Shown here one piece after another: positions 46,030 to 63,468 of a stretch of 64,000 nt of DNA; within the stretch, counting starts at the first letter, position 1, and each line of letters starts with the position of its first letter. Origin of the DNA: Panulirus ornatus (lineage: Eukaryota; Arthropoda; Malacostraca; Decapoda; Palinuridae); the NCBI RefSeq assembly GCF_036320965.1, contig NC_092287.1, forward strand, positions 71,037-135,036, read 5' to 3'. Both the position numbers and the translations under genes were made by a program. Below the pieces are notes generated by a model. That model was given only the letters and a program-made list of their open reading frames with translations. It did no database searches and was not told the origin of the DNA.

Positions 46030-47271
46030 CATAACATTAGTCTTTATGCACACAGACCTTACGAGCGAGTTGCGCACATCGTGGGCATGACTGTGTCAAG
46101 AGTGAGGGTCATAGTCAGCACCACCACCACAGCCACCCCTTCCACACCGGCACCACCACCACCTACATCGGCTGGTTGTGATAACTTTACCGTCGGTGCA
46201 ATACGGCGCCACATCCACAAGAAGTTTTCGGAAAAGCAATATTTAACACTGAGAGTCATATCAGCCGACCTGAAAACACATGGTATCCTCCCGGATACCT
46301 CTGACACAACAGTTTGGCGGATCCTGCTCATCATGGGATTTCAACACAGAGTGTCACAGCGAAAGATGTATGTAAGGAGGGAATCGCTGGACGTTGTGTG
46401 TCGTCGGATTGACGCTCTCCGGGCTCTACAGCGCCACCGATAGGAGGGAAGGAAGGTGGTATATGTGGATGAGATGTGGTTTACCACCAGGATAGGCCAC
46501 AGTAGGGAATGGGTAGATTCCACACAGACTCCAAGCAACACCACGTACAGTCGTCAGGTACCACCACCTGGTGAAGGGGAGCGATCTGTAGTGGTCGCAG
46601 GTGGCACTGACGAAGGCTTTGTTGACGGCTCATACCTGTGCTATCCAGCCAAGACCAACCAGGGTGATTATCATGGAGAAATGAATGCCGAACTGTTCCT
46701 GCGATGGCTAACAACGCAGCTCCTTCCGTCACTGCCAGAGCCATTGGTACTTGTGCTAGACAATGTACCATACCACAGCCAGCTGACGAAGGAGAGTCGA
46801 CGCCCTACCACATCCACCAGGACGGCGGACCTCATCAGGTGGCTGCAGAAGCGCAAGATTTCCATCCCACCTGCTGCCACTCGCCCTGAGCTGCTGGTCC
46901 TCTGCCAGCAGAACCGTCCACAGCCCCAGTATAAGATCGACAACACCATCCGTATGTGGGGCCACCAGGTCACACTGTTGCCACCTGGCCACCCCGAGCT
47001 CAACGCCATCCAGCAAGTATGGGGATTTATGAAGCGTCATGTGCGCTCCACACTCCAGCGGTTTACCCGGACGGACCTAAAGGCAAGATTGGAAGAAGCC
47101 AGACAATTGGTACACAAGGACGTGTGGGCGGGAGCTGTTCAGCACTCCCGTAAATTTGAAGAAGAATGCTGGAGGACTAACAACATACACGAGGGAGTCG
47201 AACCCGTTATTGTTAAAATCGCCAGTGATGCTGAAGACGATGACGTTTTCTTTGATAGTGGTTACGAATAG
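46030..47271 (+). pseudogene. Tc1/mariner-type DDE transposase, one premature stop
   Basis: One frame runs from about 46,030 to the TAA-type end at 47,271, interrupted only by a TAG at 46,441-46,443. The N-terminal part has a helix-turn-helix look (YERVAHIVGMTVSRVRVIV) and a second HTH-like segment (TLRVISADLKTHGILPDTSD then TTVWRILLIMGFQHRV). Catalytic triad: D in VVYVDEMWFT (46,468), D in LVLDNVPYH (46,759) and E in LPPGHPELNAIQQVWGFMK (46,996). The second D and the E are 78 residues apart, far more than the 34-41 of classic Tc1/mariner, with an insertion containing IRWLQKRKISIPPAATRPEL. The tail is acidic (DAEDDDVFFDSGYE). It would cut and paste the element via the TIRs. The stop disables it unless read through. 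Its GC content is higher than that of its surroundings. Confidence 0.85.
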
Positions 47272-47311
47272 ATATGGTTTTCTCATGTTGTCATCATTTT
47301 ATTCCTACAGC

Positions 47312-47315
<4 letters not shown>

Positions 47316-47365
<50 letters not shown>

Positions 47366-47373
47366 TTTTTTTT
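47316..47373. repeat. (TA)n and poly-T tract
   Basis: Tail side of the minus-strand LINE inserted in the transposon. Confidence 0.93.
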
Positions 47374-48217
47374 ATACTTTGTCGCTGTCTCCCGCGTTTG
47401 CGAGGTAGCGCAAGGAAACAGACGAAAGAAATGGCCCAACCCCCCCCCCCCCCCCGTACACATGTACATACACACGTCCACACACGCAAACATACCTACA
47501 CAGCTTTCCATGGTTTACCCCAGACGCTTCACATGCCTTGATTCAATCCACTGACAGCACGTCAACCCCTGTATACCACATCGCTCCAATTCACTCTATT
47601 CCTTGCCCTCCTTTCACCCTCCTGCATGTTCAGGCCCCGATCACACAAAATCTTTTTCACTCCATCTTTCCACCTCCAATTTGGTCTCCCTCTTCTCCTC
47701 GTTCCCTCCACCTCCGACACATATATCCTCTTGGTCAATCTTTCCTCACTCATTCTCTCCATGTGCCCAAACCATTTCAAAACACCCTCTTCTGCTCTCT
47801 CAACCACGCTCTTTTTATTTCCACACATCTCTCTTACCCTTACGTTACTTACTCGATCAAACCACCTCACACCACACATTTTCCTCAAACATCTCATTTC
47901 CAGCACGTCCATCCTCCTGCGCACAACTCTATCCATAGCCCACGCCTCGCAACCATACAACATTGTTGGAACCACTATTCCTTCAAACATACCCATTTTT
48001 GCTTTCCGAGATAATGTTCTCGACTTCCACACATTTTTCAAGGCTCCCAAAATTTTCGCCCCCTCCCCCACCCTATGATCCACTTCCGCTTCCATGGTTC
48101 CATCCGCTGACAGATCCACTCCCAGATATCTAAAACACTTCACTTCCTCCAGTTTTTCTCCATTCAAACTCACCTCCCAATTGACTTGACCCTCAACCCT
48201 ACTGTACCTAATAACCT
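47374..48217 (-). mobile_element. RTE-like LINE, young subfamily, nested in transposon
   Basis: Short 3' UTR and a 203-codon open C-terminal region (47,562-48,173, GEKLEEVKCFRYLGVDLSAD to VVYRG). 5'-truncated just upstream, next to TATGTATGTATG and (TA)n. It interrupts the 3' half of the DNA transposon, so it is younger than it. Confidence 0.9.
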
Positions 48218-48226
48218 ATATGTATG

Positions 48227-48355
<129 letters not shown>

Positions 48356-48839
48356 CGAAAATATATGCAGATTATAATTTCGTGATATTATAAATATGAA
48401 AGAGGCAAGTCAACAAACTGACAGTATATTAACTGGACCAGGTTAACAGTTTATGATGGGTAGGTACACAGTATGTACTAATAACAGCAATAACATTTTC
48501 TAGAAGATCCAGACCACAGGTAATGGCAGTACATTGTCTTCACTTGGTTGACCATAAGGACTGTAAAATCGAAATACTACATGTATGTACATATGTTGTT
48601 GTACAGTAATTATCAACGTGAAGTACATCTTGCGTCTCTGGAATTGTGTCATACTGTTAGTTGATAATCATGCCTATACATATACACCTACATAACATTC
48701 TATTACAATTATATACTAAAGTTATGGGAAAATAGGGAGGGACACAAGGTTGGGTGATGAGAAGTTAGGGGGAGAAGAGGGGGGATAACGAGGGCGAGAA
48801 GGTGGGGAATTGGGAGGGTTTTGGGGGGGGAGGGCGACA

Positions 48840-49026
48840 CTTTCCCTCAAAAACGTCAATATGACTACTCGGCTTTGTATTTTTTTCACGAGTAAATTCC
48901 TCACATAACACATATAGCAATGTGGTATGTCAGCCATACATTTGGCCCGGGTGTTAAAGATAGTGGGCTGATATAATGATACAATGAATCGTTTATGAGA
49001 TATTTGCGAAAAATAGCGTTTGTCCG
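48840..49026 (-). repeat. Right terminal inverted repeat of transposon
   Basis: Reverse complement of the left repeat (45,063-45,260). A C-rich/G-rich block inside it (48,770-48,835) has a counterpart at 45,300-45,350, so the similarity may extend further. Confidence 0.62.
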
Positions 49027-49624
49027 CCGCTGAAACGTATAGTAGTATGGTGATAGTTAACCAGTGTTATTAATCACTTTATTATTTCACAATCATTTCT
49101 GTTCTGATCCCATTGTAAATCTTTCCTTTACAACTATCATACTCCCCGCCCTTTGTTAGTTTCACACCCCTCTCCCTCCTTTGGTCTCCTCCCAATTGGG
49201 CCTGCAACCAGCTTCGAACGTAGTCTGGAATTATTTGTGTTATATTTTCCATTTATAATCAACGTTCAATAATGTCATATATCTAAATCATGACACTGAA
49301 CTGGTCAGTGTTAAATGGACTTTACGTACTTAAATCCACTTTTCGTCACCCAACACTGTACGACATCTGTGACAGACTAGCCTATGTGTGATCTTACTAC
49401 ACATACAACGGACGTTATATATTTAGATTCTGATCATGTGTTTTATTTCATCCTCCTCATATCTTACTACTATATGTAAGATAAACGATTTTCTCCATAG
49501 CCGTAAGCCTACTGATTATATAAAACCTTACATACACGGCATCTCATACTATGCAGTGTCACCAGATACCTTACCTAACACTCATTACTCTCGAACTATC
49601 TGTGAACTTATTCGACAGGCACTA
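49027..49624. other. Unannotated spacer
   Basis: No gene, RNA or repeat recognised. Confidence 0.5.
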
Positions 49625-49800
49625 CATGTCTATACATGCATATGTACCTGTATGTACATGTATATGTATGTATATATGTATGTGTTGATTTGTGTATGTA
49701 TGTATATGTGTGTATATGAGAGGATGAGTAATTCTTCGTCTGTTTCCTGGCGCTACCTCGCTATCCTGGGAAATGGCGATCGAGTATGATAAATAGATAA
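49625..49800 (+). mobile_element. Old LINE 3'-UTR fragment
   Basis: Terminal LINE block in diverged form: TTCTTCGTCTGTTTCCTGGC, then GCTACCTCGCTATCCTGGGA and AAATGGCGATCGAGTATGAT, then AT-rich sequence and (TA)n. Confidence 0.65.
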
Positions 49801-49803
49801 ATA

Positions 49804-55122
<5,319 letters not shown>

Positions 55123-55124
55123 AG

Positions 55125-57165
55125 GGGAAAAATTCTACATCTGTATTCCTATCGTAACAGAAGGACCCAGGTGGAGAGTGCTCATCCTCCTCGAAGGCTC
55201 AGATCGGGGCGTTTGAATGCGTGTGGATGTAACCAAGATGAGAAAGAGGAGAGATATGTCGTTTGTTTGAGGAAAGAACCCTGGATGTCCTGACTCTGGG
55301 TAAAACGAAGCTCAAGGGTAAAGGGAAAGCAATGTTAAGGGTTGGTGAGAGGACAAGAGCAAAGGAAGGAGTAGCACTACAATTGAGGCAAGAGTTGTGG
55401 GAGTGTGTGTGATGGAATGTAGGAAAGTATCTTCTAGATTAATGTGAGTAAAACTGAAAGTGAATGATGAGAGATGGGTGACTATTGGTGATTATTCACC
55501 TGACCATGAGAAGAAAAATTGTTAGAGGTAAGTGAGTGAGTGAGTCAGCAGTTTTGGTGCAGGAGACCTGGTATTAATGATTGGCGATTTAAATGCAAAG
55601 GTAATGAATGTCGCAGTTGAGGGTGTAATTGGTTTGATTAGGTATTCAGTTTTATGAATGGAAATGGTGAAGAGTTTGTGGAGTTGTGTGCTGAAAAAAA
55701 GACTGTTTATAGGGAATACCTAGTTTGAAAAGAGAGATGTACACAAGTATACGTATGTGAGTAGCAGAAATAGTCATCAGACATTATTAGATTATGCATT
55801 GATTGATGGGCGTTTAAAAGAGAGTTTTGGATGTAAATATGCCAAGAGGGGCAACTAGTGGGATGTCTAATCACTATCTTGCAGAGCCGAGAGTGAAGAT
55901 TTGTTGAGGCTTTCGAAAAAGAGGAGATAATGTCGAAAAGAGAGTGGTTAGAGTAAGTGACCTTGGAAAGTCGACTTGTGTGAAGAAACACCAGCAAAAA
56001 TTGAGTGTAGAATGACAAAAGGTGAAAGCAAATGAAGTGAGGGGAGTGGATGAGGAGTGAGAAGTACTAAGGGAGGCAATGATGACATGAACAAGAGATG
56101 CATGTGGCATGCGAATGGTGGAAGGTGGGCAGATTAGAATGGGTAGTGAGTGGTGGGGTGAAGAAAAGTTGCTAGCGAAAGAGGAAAGAGATGTGTTTGA
56201 GCGGTATCTACAGGGGAGGAATGCAAATGACTAGGAGATGTATGAGAGAAAGCGGCAGGAGATCAAGAGGAAGGTGCAAGGGTTGAAAAAGTGAAAAAAT
56301 TAGAGTTGGGGTGAGAGAATATTATTAAACTTTCGAGAAAATAGAATAATGCTTTATAAGTAAGTAACGTGGGAAAGTCAAGGGAAAGTGGGAACATCGG
56401 TAAAGGGGCAAAAAGGGTAGTGATAATAGGCAGTGATGAAGTGTGAAGATGGTGTGAATATTTTGAAGGATTGTTAAATGCTTTTGATGATAGAGCGGCA
56501 GATGTATTATGGTGTTTTTGTCGGGGTGGTATGCGAAGTGAGAGAGTCATGGAGAATGGTTTGGTGAAGAGAGAAGTGATGAGAGTCTTGCGGAAGATGG
56601 AATACGGCAAGGCGGCTGGAGTGCGTGGTATAGCAGTTGAATTTATAAAGAATGGGGTGACTGTATTTTTGATAGGTTGGTAAGGATGTTCAGTGTATGT
56701 ATGGATCAGGGTGAAGTGCCTAAGGATTGGGAAAATGCATGCATAGTGCCACTATATAAAAACAAAGAAGATAAAGGTGAGTGTTCTGGTTACAGAGGTA
56801 TAATTATTGCGTGTACCTGGTAAGTTATATGGAAGGGTATTGATTGATGGGGTGAAGGCATGTAACGAGCATCAGATTGGGGAGGAGCAGCGTGGTTTCA
56901 GAAGTGGTAGAGGACGCGTGGACCAGGTGTTTACTTTAAAGAATGTGTGTGAGAAATACTACGAGAAACAGATGAATTTGTATGTGGCATTTATGGATCT
57001 GGAGCATGCATATGATAGGATTGATAGAGATGCTTTGTGGAATATATCAAGAATATACGTTGTGAGAGGTAAGCTGCTAGAAGCAGCGAGAAGTTTTTAT
57101 CAAGTGAATAAGGCGTGTGTACGAATAGAGAGGAGAGTGAATGGTTCCCAGTGAGGGTCGGTCTG
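55125..57165 (+). mobile_element. Old RTE-like LINE, 3'-truncated
   Basis: 5' UTR (GTGCTCATCCTCCTCGAAGG), decayed endonuclease (GDLNAKVMNVAVEGVIGL-like, about 55,585-55,640), linker, RT start (56,471-56,683: GRAADV and GKAAGVRGIAVEFIKNG types), QRGFRSGRGRVDQVFTLKN and motif A FMDLEHAYDRIDRDALWN (56,807-57,154). It stops at about 57,165 before motif B, so the 3' half is missing. Many stops; strongly diverged. Confidence 0.82.
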
Positions 57166-58040
57166 CAGCGTCTGGCATGGTATTTGAACCAGGGATACTT
57201 GGCCTTATGGAGTGATATGTTATCTTGCAATAGCTGGCCGTTTAGTGTTCTAAGGTATGGATAACTAAGCCACAAACTGCTGGCCGTAAAACAAAAATCT
57301 TTGGGTAGGCAGTGCTCGGATATGTGCTAGGTAGACGATTTATTCATGTGGGAAATAATGTTTTGTCTTTCAGTATGATCTGTGGATAGTTGGCTGGTTG
57401 AGAGAGACCTATGAGAGCGTATACCAGGTGTACATTAATGTTCATTATCATCATAGTTGTGATACCAGCCACCAAAGGTAAACGGAAGCACACCAGCGTA
57501 AAGCAGGATTACCCCATGGTACAACATATGCTTCAACTTGGAGTTTACTCATACTCGACTTGCTTTAGAGTACCTTCGGGTTCCACTTGACAGGCCTCGT
57601 GCATTATCTGGTTTTATTGCAAATTTTGATAAAAGCAAAGCCGTGTAACAACGTGAGAGTATTATCGATGAAGATGTTGACGGCATGTATGTCAGATTCT
57701 CCATACATAGTACTGACCAGAGATGAGCATTTTTTCTTAGGTTTTCCATGTTGTACTAAGGAAGGAAATAACGGAGAAGTTTTCTGTCAGTTTAATTGCA
57801 TAAGTATAAAGAAACAAGCAAAATAGTGGTTCTGAGATATACCAAAATAAGAATTTATGTACATAAGAAAGTATCACATTCTGCAAAAGGTTAGTTTTCC
57901 TGTAACTGCGTACAGAAATTATCATGGGGTAACAATATCCTAAGAATGGTTTAAACAGCATAAATCAGCTTCAAAGTCAACTCGTTTCCCCACATCATCC
58001 TTCGCCTTAGCTACGTCATGGAGGTCACCGTCCGTCAGCC
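57166..58040. other. Spacer downstream of gene B
   Basis: No domain-bearing ORF. It probably includes the 3' flank of the minus-strand LicD-like gene. Confidence 0.5.
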
Positions 58041-58335
58041 AAGTCAAAAAGACGACAGGAAGAAGAGCGGGTTACCATCGTCACAGCCACGTCAGGAAGA
58101 AGAGCAGGTTACTATCGTTACAGCCACGTCAGGAAGAAGAGCAGGTTACCATCGTTACAGCCACGTCAGGAAGAAGAGCAGGTTACCATAGTCACAGCCA
58201 CGTCAGGAAGAAGAGCAGGTCACCATCGTTACAGCCACGTCAGGAAGAAGAGCAGGTTACCATCGTTACAGCCACGTCAGGAAGAAGAGCAGGTAACCAT
58301 CGTTACAGCTACGTCAAGAGGAAAGGCAGGTTACC
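58041..58335. repeat. 37-bp minisatellite at the end of the gene B coding region
   Basis: About seven units of CACGTCAGGAAGAAGAGCAG then GTTACCATCGTTACAGC. The unit nearest the gene (58,298-58,335) contains the stop codon of gene B and matches the others except at a few positions, so the array appears to be an amplification of the end of the coding sequence. Confidence 0.88.
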
Positions 58336-59909
58336 GTCAGCTGGAAAGCGATCGAGACAGGCATGGTGTTTGGGAGTCCTGCAGGGCAGCCACGTGCCAG
58401 GACGGCCTGGGTTATGAAGGTCTCTGAAGTGTGTCGAATGTTGCATGTGCTTTAAGTCCTCAAAGCCCATTTTGTTCCTACTGAAGAGTCCTGGGTTAGA
58501 ACTCACTCTGACCCAACGATTCGAGAACCATATAGTGGTTGGTGTGTTGTTGTACTCAGCTGGCAAGAATTTGTTACTTAGTTCATTGCGACAGAAGATA
58601 TCCAAAGTGAAAACGGGACACAAAATTTTCAAAAACCTCTTCCTATATTTGATTTTTGCCGTACAATTTTTAGATTCCACGAAAGATCCGAATTTCTGGT
58701 ACCAGTTTTTGAATTCGTCACATTTCACATAAAGATCATGATCCAAATCCCATGGTAAGTAGGAGCCAAACTTAACAGCCCCTAAAACAGACCCGGACTG
58801 AAGCTCATAATGTAAACCATGTTTTTCGGCAAATTCTGTCATAATATATAATTCTTTCATAGCAATGTCAATGCAGCAAGATGGCAGCAAAAGGGACCTT
58901 GTAATGGCACGAATGTGTTCACAACTGATGTTTATGTTCTCACACGCGAAGGCAAGACTTTCGCCAGTGAAGGAGTGAATCTTCTCGAGTGCCCAGCGGC
59001 TGGCCACCTGCATCCACTGATCCCTCGTCATATGCACATGGTTGGTGATGAAGAACATGACGTCGGGACACACCATGGCTAAGTGGCCAGCCTGACGCAC
59101 CTTGGCGAACCAGTCACGGTACATAGCCTGGCCTCTCAGTCCGGCAGTGAACGGCAACTTGATAGCCAATTTGATAGTGGTGATAAAAGGTGTCAACAGA
59201 TCATCACAATACATACACTCGTATTTGGAATAATAATAACCCATGGTGTAGGTGGCTTGGTAGTTAGCCATGCGCTGCTGAAGACATCCATGGATCCAGT
59301 GACCCTGGAGGTCCCTGGCAGCACCTCCCACTACTTCCACGTGAGGCAGTTCGTCTATCACTCGCACCAGCCGTTCTAGTGAGGAATGGTTGCTGAAGTG
59401 GGCCAGCGAAGATCCAATAAACACATAAGGTGTTTTAATCTGTTGCATGGCCTCGTTCAGGAGCTCTGCTTCGGGAGGAGTGTCGTTGATATGACTCAAA
59501 ATCTTGACATTCTTTATTCTGCCATCAATTATTGTTGTGTTAGGAGCCATAACGATGATAGGGATATCGTAGAACTTCCTGATGTGTGTGATGACAAAGT
59601 TGATGGTCTCTGTTGGCCATGACTGTGCTGGAAGCACAGCGGTGAGAACGCTGCTGAACTTCGGCACGTATGTGCAATTTTCTGGTTCCATGCCGTGTTG
59701 GTTGAAGGGATGACCGTATTTATTTCCAAAATACACCTCAGGACACACGTGCCTGGTTTTGTTGGGCAGGCGTGGTGCCGGACCCATGTCTGGTAGTCTG
59801 GCTGAGTAATCCCAGGTTGATGTGTTGGGTCTGGTCGTCCTGGGATCTAATTCCTCCATCAAAGCTGTAAGCGTAACAGCCCACTTAGCGTCCACCACAG
59901 CAGGTATGC
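58309..59909 (-). CDS. LicD/FKRP-like gene B, catalytic exon (exon 3)
   Basis: Large terminal exon, about 533 codons, acceptor TCTGATAG at 59,910-59,917, TAG stop at 58,309. Residues counted from the GTG at 59,898. 50-280 form a glycosyltransferase-like N-terminal module: VITHIRKFYDIPIIVMAPN (102-120), VVGGAARDLQGHWIHGCLQQ (189-208) and a YECMYCDD cysteine pair (226-232). 345-520 form the LicD domain: FAEKHGLHYELQSGSVLGAV (356-375) and PWDLDHDLYV (382-391), the Asp-rich metal and nucleotide site, then LKILCPVFTLDIFCRNEL (423-440). Family members (fukutin, FKRP) transfer ribitol phosphate onto alpha-dystroglycan in the Golgi; bacterial LicD handles phosphocholine. The substrate here is unknown; the architecture resembles invertebrate FKRP/W02B3.4-type proteins. 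Several N-glycosylation sequons (NKT, NCT, NTT, NDT, NHS) fit a lumenal domain. No stop inside, so it is probably functional. Confidence 0.88.
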
Positions 59910-60099
59910 CTATCAGACATAAATAACTCTTTTACCTAAAGGAAGTGATGGTTCTAAAACTAAATATCAAACATACATGCTATTATTTCTTAAGTTTTAA
60001 GGAGACTCATTTACGTCTATTTCAATGGCGTCTTCAACTTCATTTTACTCTGAACGGTTACAGTGATGGAAAAAATATCCTAAATTTCACATATTTTAC

Positions 60100-60312
60100 C
60101 TGCCAGACGAGTGATCTGACGCTGAACTTGGGCGATGGTGTCCACCAGGCGCCTCCTGTAAGCCACTTGTAGAGACTCTGATAATTCTCGTGGAGGGGAG
60201 GTGGGTACCATATCTAGCGGGTCTTGATTGGTCAGTGAAGTTGTTAGGCAGGATGGACATTGAAGGGGAGTTGGATTCGCACAAGGTCGGGTGTCTCCCT
60301 CGTCCTCGGTGC
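60100..60312 (-). CDS. LicD/FKRP-like gene B, exon 2
   Basis: Acceptor TTTAAAG before 60,312 and donor GTAAAATA after 60,100. It codes (G)TEDEGDTRPCANPTPLQCP, SCLTTSLTNQDPLDMVPTSP and PRELSESLQVAYRRRLVDTI, ending AQVQRQITRLA(G). Both boundaries are phase 1. The last G joins GC of exon 3 to make glycine and continue IPAVVDAKWAV. It is homologous at its end to gene A exon 2 (HQEISLLA(G)). It likely forms the stem region with a short amphipathic or coiled segment (LQVAYRRRLVDTIAQVQRQI). Confidence 0.75.
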
Positions 60313-61089
60313 CTTTAAATGTGATCACCAAGTGTGGTGAAGTCGTAAGATCTTAGGTTTAAAATAGATACTGGTTGCAAGTGCACCAAGAAGGTCACTT
60401 TTATGGTAACTCATATCATGATGTAAAGAAAATATTACCTGTGCCTGTTTTCCAACTTTATATGACAAAAGTTCCTTTGTATGATAACTTGGCTCATCTA
60501 TGTGTTATCTTAACTATTTATAGTAATCATGATTTATGCGTGATAACAACTACCATTCAGTGCAGTGAACTCTGTAAACTTAATGGGTACGATGGCAACA
60601 TTGAGTATTGTAGTTTATCTATATCCTTATGGTATTGCCACCCTGGTTTAATGACATCCTTCAAGTTTAGCGCCATCCCTCCCAGCGATCAGACGCGTCT
60701 GGGCGTGCTTCACAGAACGATTTACTAGATTAGATCCAATATCCTTTTTGTTGTCATTTTTCTGTGTTCTATCAATGCATCCTTTCAAGTAAGACTGTCT
60801 TGTTTGTTTTGTAGTGTTTAACTAGTTGTATATTTTACTGTAGTGCTAAAAAGGGCCATAAATTGAGGCAAAAGATAAAAACAAAATACTCCGCGTGTGC
60901 TTGGGAAACAGCGCGGACTTGGGGACGCTGAACTCTCATAAGCCTGACATACCAGTTAGCGTCTTTTGTGTTTTTCTTTTTTTGTTATGCTTTATTTAAG
61001 TAATATACGATTTCTGTTTACTTTCTCAGCACGCCTGCAAGTCAACAGCGTTCTATGTGCAGTGGGAAGTTTGGCGTTCAGTTCTATAA
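60313..61089. other. Intron of gene B, no recognised feature
   Basis: A 117-codon ORF at 60,375-60,728 has no recognisable domain. No repeat was identified. Confidence 0.5.
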
Positions 61090-63265
61090 TACTGTTACAA
61101 TGCCTTTGATTTGCAGGTTTTGCGTTGACAGACGGATCCTTGAGGAAAAGCTGGCTCCAACGTCTTGATAAGAAAACTGCGTTAACATACAGGGTATATG
61201 TCGTCCAGCACATACTCGAATCCTGCTTGCTGAGAGAATCAGGGAGTGAGCCATCAACGTCGGACAGCAGCACTGTGGGTGCTGAGACATCACAAAGTAA
61301 TACTTCTCTCCCTAAGGAAAGCCGACCCTTCCAGATAGTGCGAACAGGGGCGGAACCCCAAGCACGTTTACCTTTGATGCCAATAATTATAAAAAATAAG
61401 TTTCAGGCTTTGGCTGATGTGAACAACAACGAACCTGAAGTAAGCCTTGTCGGCGGCTCTACGATCCGAGGACGGCTAGAGGAATTCTGCGCCAGAAAAC
61501 CTTCACGCCATAATCTTTTTTCCTGGTACTAAGGTAGATGATGTTGCCAGCGCTGTAGACGAGGTTTGGGGTGGCGCTAACTATTATACACATGTTATCT
61601 GTCATGCGGGTACTAACGATGTTCTAAAGGAGAGATCGGAGGAGCTATTGGAGAAATATCGCCTGCTTATTTGACGTTTTAGAGATGAAATTAATGCTAT
61701 TATGATTTCGATTCTTCCCGGGATCGGCGCCGGGAACGCCTTCTTTACCAAAGCGATCAACCTAAGTAACAGATTAGTGAGCTTCTGTCTTCGGGAAGGA
61801 GTTGAGTTCATAAACTTGTGGAAGCATTTCTACATGCAGTCGGATGTGTTTATGAAGGACGGACTGCACCTGAATAAAGTAGGAGGTTCGCGTTTTCGTA
61901 GGCCCCTTAGTTGGCGCACGTGTCAAAACACAGTCTGTGTGGAGCAGACCCATCCCCCCTCGAAAGTACCTTTCCTAATAAGGCTCACTTTCTAAAACTA
62001 TTGTGTGTTTACTCTTGGAGTATAAGAATTAAAGTCTCAGAGTCAATGACAGTAGCGTTAGAAGGAAAATATATGATTGTCATTTCTGAATCCTGGTTAG
62101 ACATCAGCAATAAAGATTTGCTCTCCGAATACTCAGTTCCAGGGTGCATTATATTCAATAGGAATGGGCAAAACAAAATAAACGGTGGTGTCCAGCTCAT
62201 TGTTAAAGCTCATTTAAATCCCGTAGTTAAAACTGCTGTAGCCTTTGGAAATGTCGACTTTTTTGTAGTAATCAAAGATAAACTGCGTAAGAAAATAACA
62301 GTAGGATTAGTTTATATGCCCCCCGCACAGATACCAGAGGTAGACGAAAGATTTTATGATCAGTTGGAAGAAATTTTAACATACCGGTACTTATATAGCG
62401 AGAATCCCTTTCCAGCATCCCCGAGAGTGGAGTCTACCTAAATTTCCTTGATAGTTTCTTAATCCAATCAGTCGAGAAAACTACTTGCGATGAGAATATA
62501 TTAGATTTACTTCTTACTAAAATTGAGGATCTTGCTAGCAATGGTGAAGTTGGAGAAAAGTTTGGTGCAAGTGATCACCGATAAATTACTTTTGAGGTTG
62601 CTTTCAACGCTGCATGTAATGTTGGTCAACATCACAGTCGCGAAAAGATACCCGATTTCAAACGTGCAAATTTTGATAATCTTCGCGTTGCTCTTGACAG
62701 GCAAACTTGGTATGATATGGTGCATAAAAATGACATGAACTTTGGCTGGGAAAGCTTAAGAAAACAATTCAAAGCCGCAGAGGGAACATATGTGCCAATA
62801 CGTTGTAGACGATATGTTTCTAAAACGAAACCAAGTTGATGGAACAGTAAAGAAAAACATGCTTGCTGTCTAAGAAATAGTTCGTAAGAAGCTCAGAGAG
62901 TCCAATACCGAAAATGATAGAGTAATTCATGTAGATTTACGTAGACAAAGTGAGAGAGTTATACAATAAACGTCAATATGAAACACATATTTCTGAAAAT
63001 AGCAAATGACACCCGAAGGAGTTTTACAGTTTGGTAGAAGCAAGAGAGTTATTACCCAGTAAAAAGGTCCATTAATCATGGAAAACGGTGACTTGGTTCC
63101 AGACGATGAAGCCATGGCAAACATATTAAATAACTCTTTTGGATCTATATTTTCGATCGAAGACACAACCCATGTCCCGAATTCAGTTTCACTGGTAATA
63201 GGAAAACGTTCTTCGTCAAAGTGACATAAATGCTGAAGACATATTTTCAACAATAAAAAGGAAAT
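61090..63265 (+). mobile_element. CR1-like LINE, decayed, antisense in gene B intron
   Basis: ORF1-like part (61,090-61,900) with a cysteine-containing start (MPLICRFCVDRRILEEKL) and an esterase domain, then an endonuclease ORF2 start (61,990-62,440) with VISESWLD and SEYSVPGCIIFNRNGQN, then DENILDLLLTK and ASDHR (about 62,490-62,580) and the pre-RT region (about 62,640-63,260; TRSSKDEAMANILNNSFGSIF-type blocks in mixed frames). It lacks the RT and is riddled with stops and shifts. Clearly different from the RTE-like family. Confidence 0.75.
61510..61900 (+). pseudogene. CR1-type ORF1 SGNH esterase-like domain, broken
   Basis: In order: VGGSTIRGRLEEFCARKP (61,448-61,501, equivalent of the GDS block, with G for D), frameshift, FFPGTKVDDVASAVDEVW, HAGTNDVLKERSEELLEKYR (GTND block, about 61,600-61,660), a TGA at about 61,672, ISILPGIGAGNAFFTKAINL, and FMKDGLHLNKVGGSRF with the Asp-x-x-His pair. 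This is the ORF1 lipase/esterase fold known from CR1/L2-type LINEs. Dead copy. Confidence 0.65.
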
Positions 63266-63294
63266 GAAAATAAATAAAACGGCAGACCCTAGTT

Positions 63295-63468
63295 ACAGCA
63301 GCTGGTGTGGACAGTGAGGACATCACTCGACCCGTTCACAACAGCTGGAATTAACTGTGAGGACAGTAACAGACCCACTCACAGCAGGTAATGTGGATCG
63401 TGAGGACAATGCCAGACCTGCTCACAGCAGCTGGTGAGAACGGTGAGGACAGCACCAGACCCGATCAG
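63295..63468. repeat. ~44-bp minisatellite, four units
   Basis: Units of the form ACAGCAGCTGGTGTGGACAG, TGAGGACAGCACCAGACCCG, CTCAC, with variation in the first half. Within the putative intron 1 of gene B. Confidence 0.8.

Noticed and set aside
46081..46443. A separate 120-residue gene upstream of the transposase
   Set aside because: It is in the same frame as the transposase and separated only by one TAG. It is the N-terminal part of the same protein.
58445..58732. Plus-strand ORFs opposite the LicD exon (also 59,083-59,379 and 59,386-59,622)
   Set aside because: Shadows of the real minus-strand coding exon, which has domain motifs and matching splice phases.
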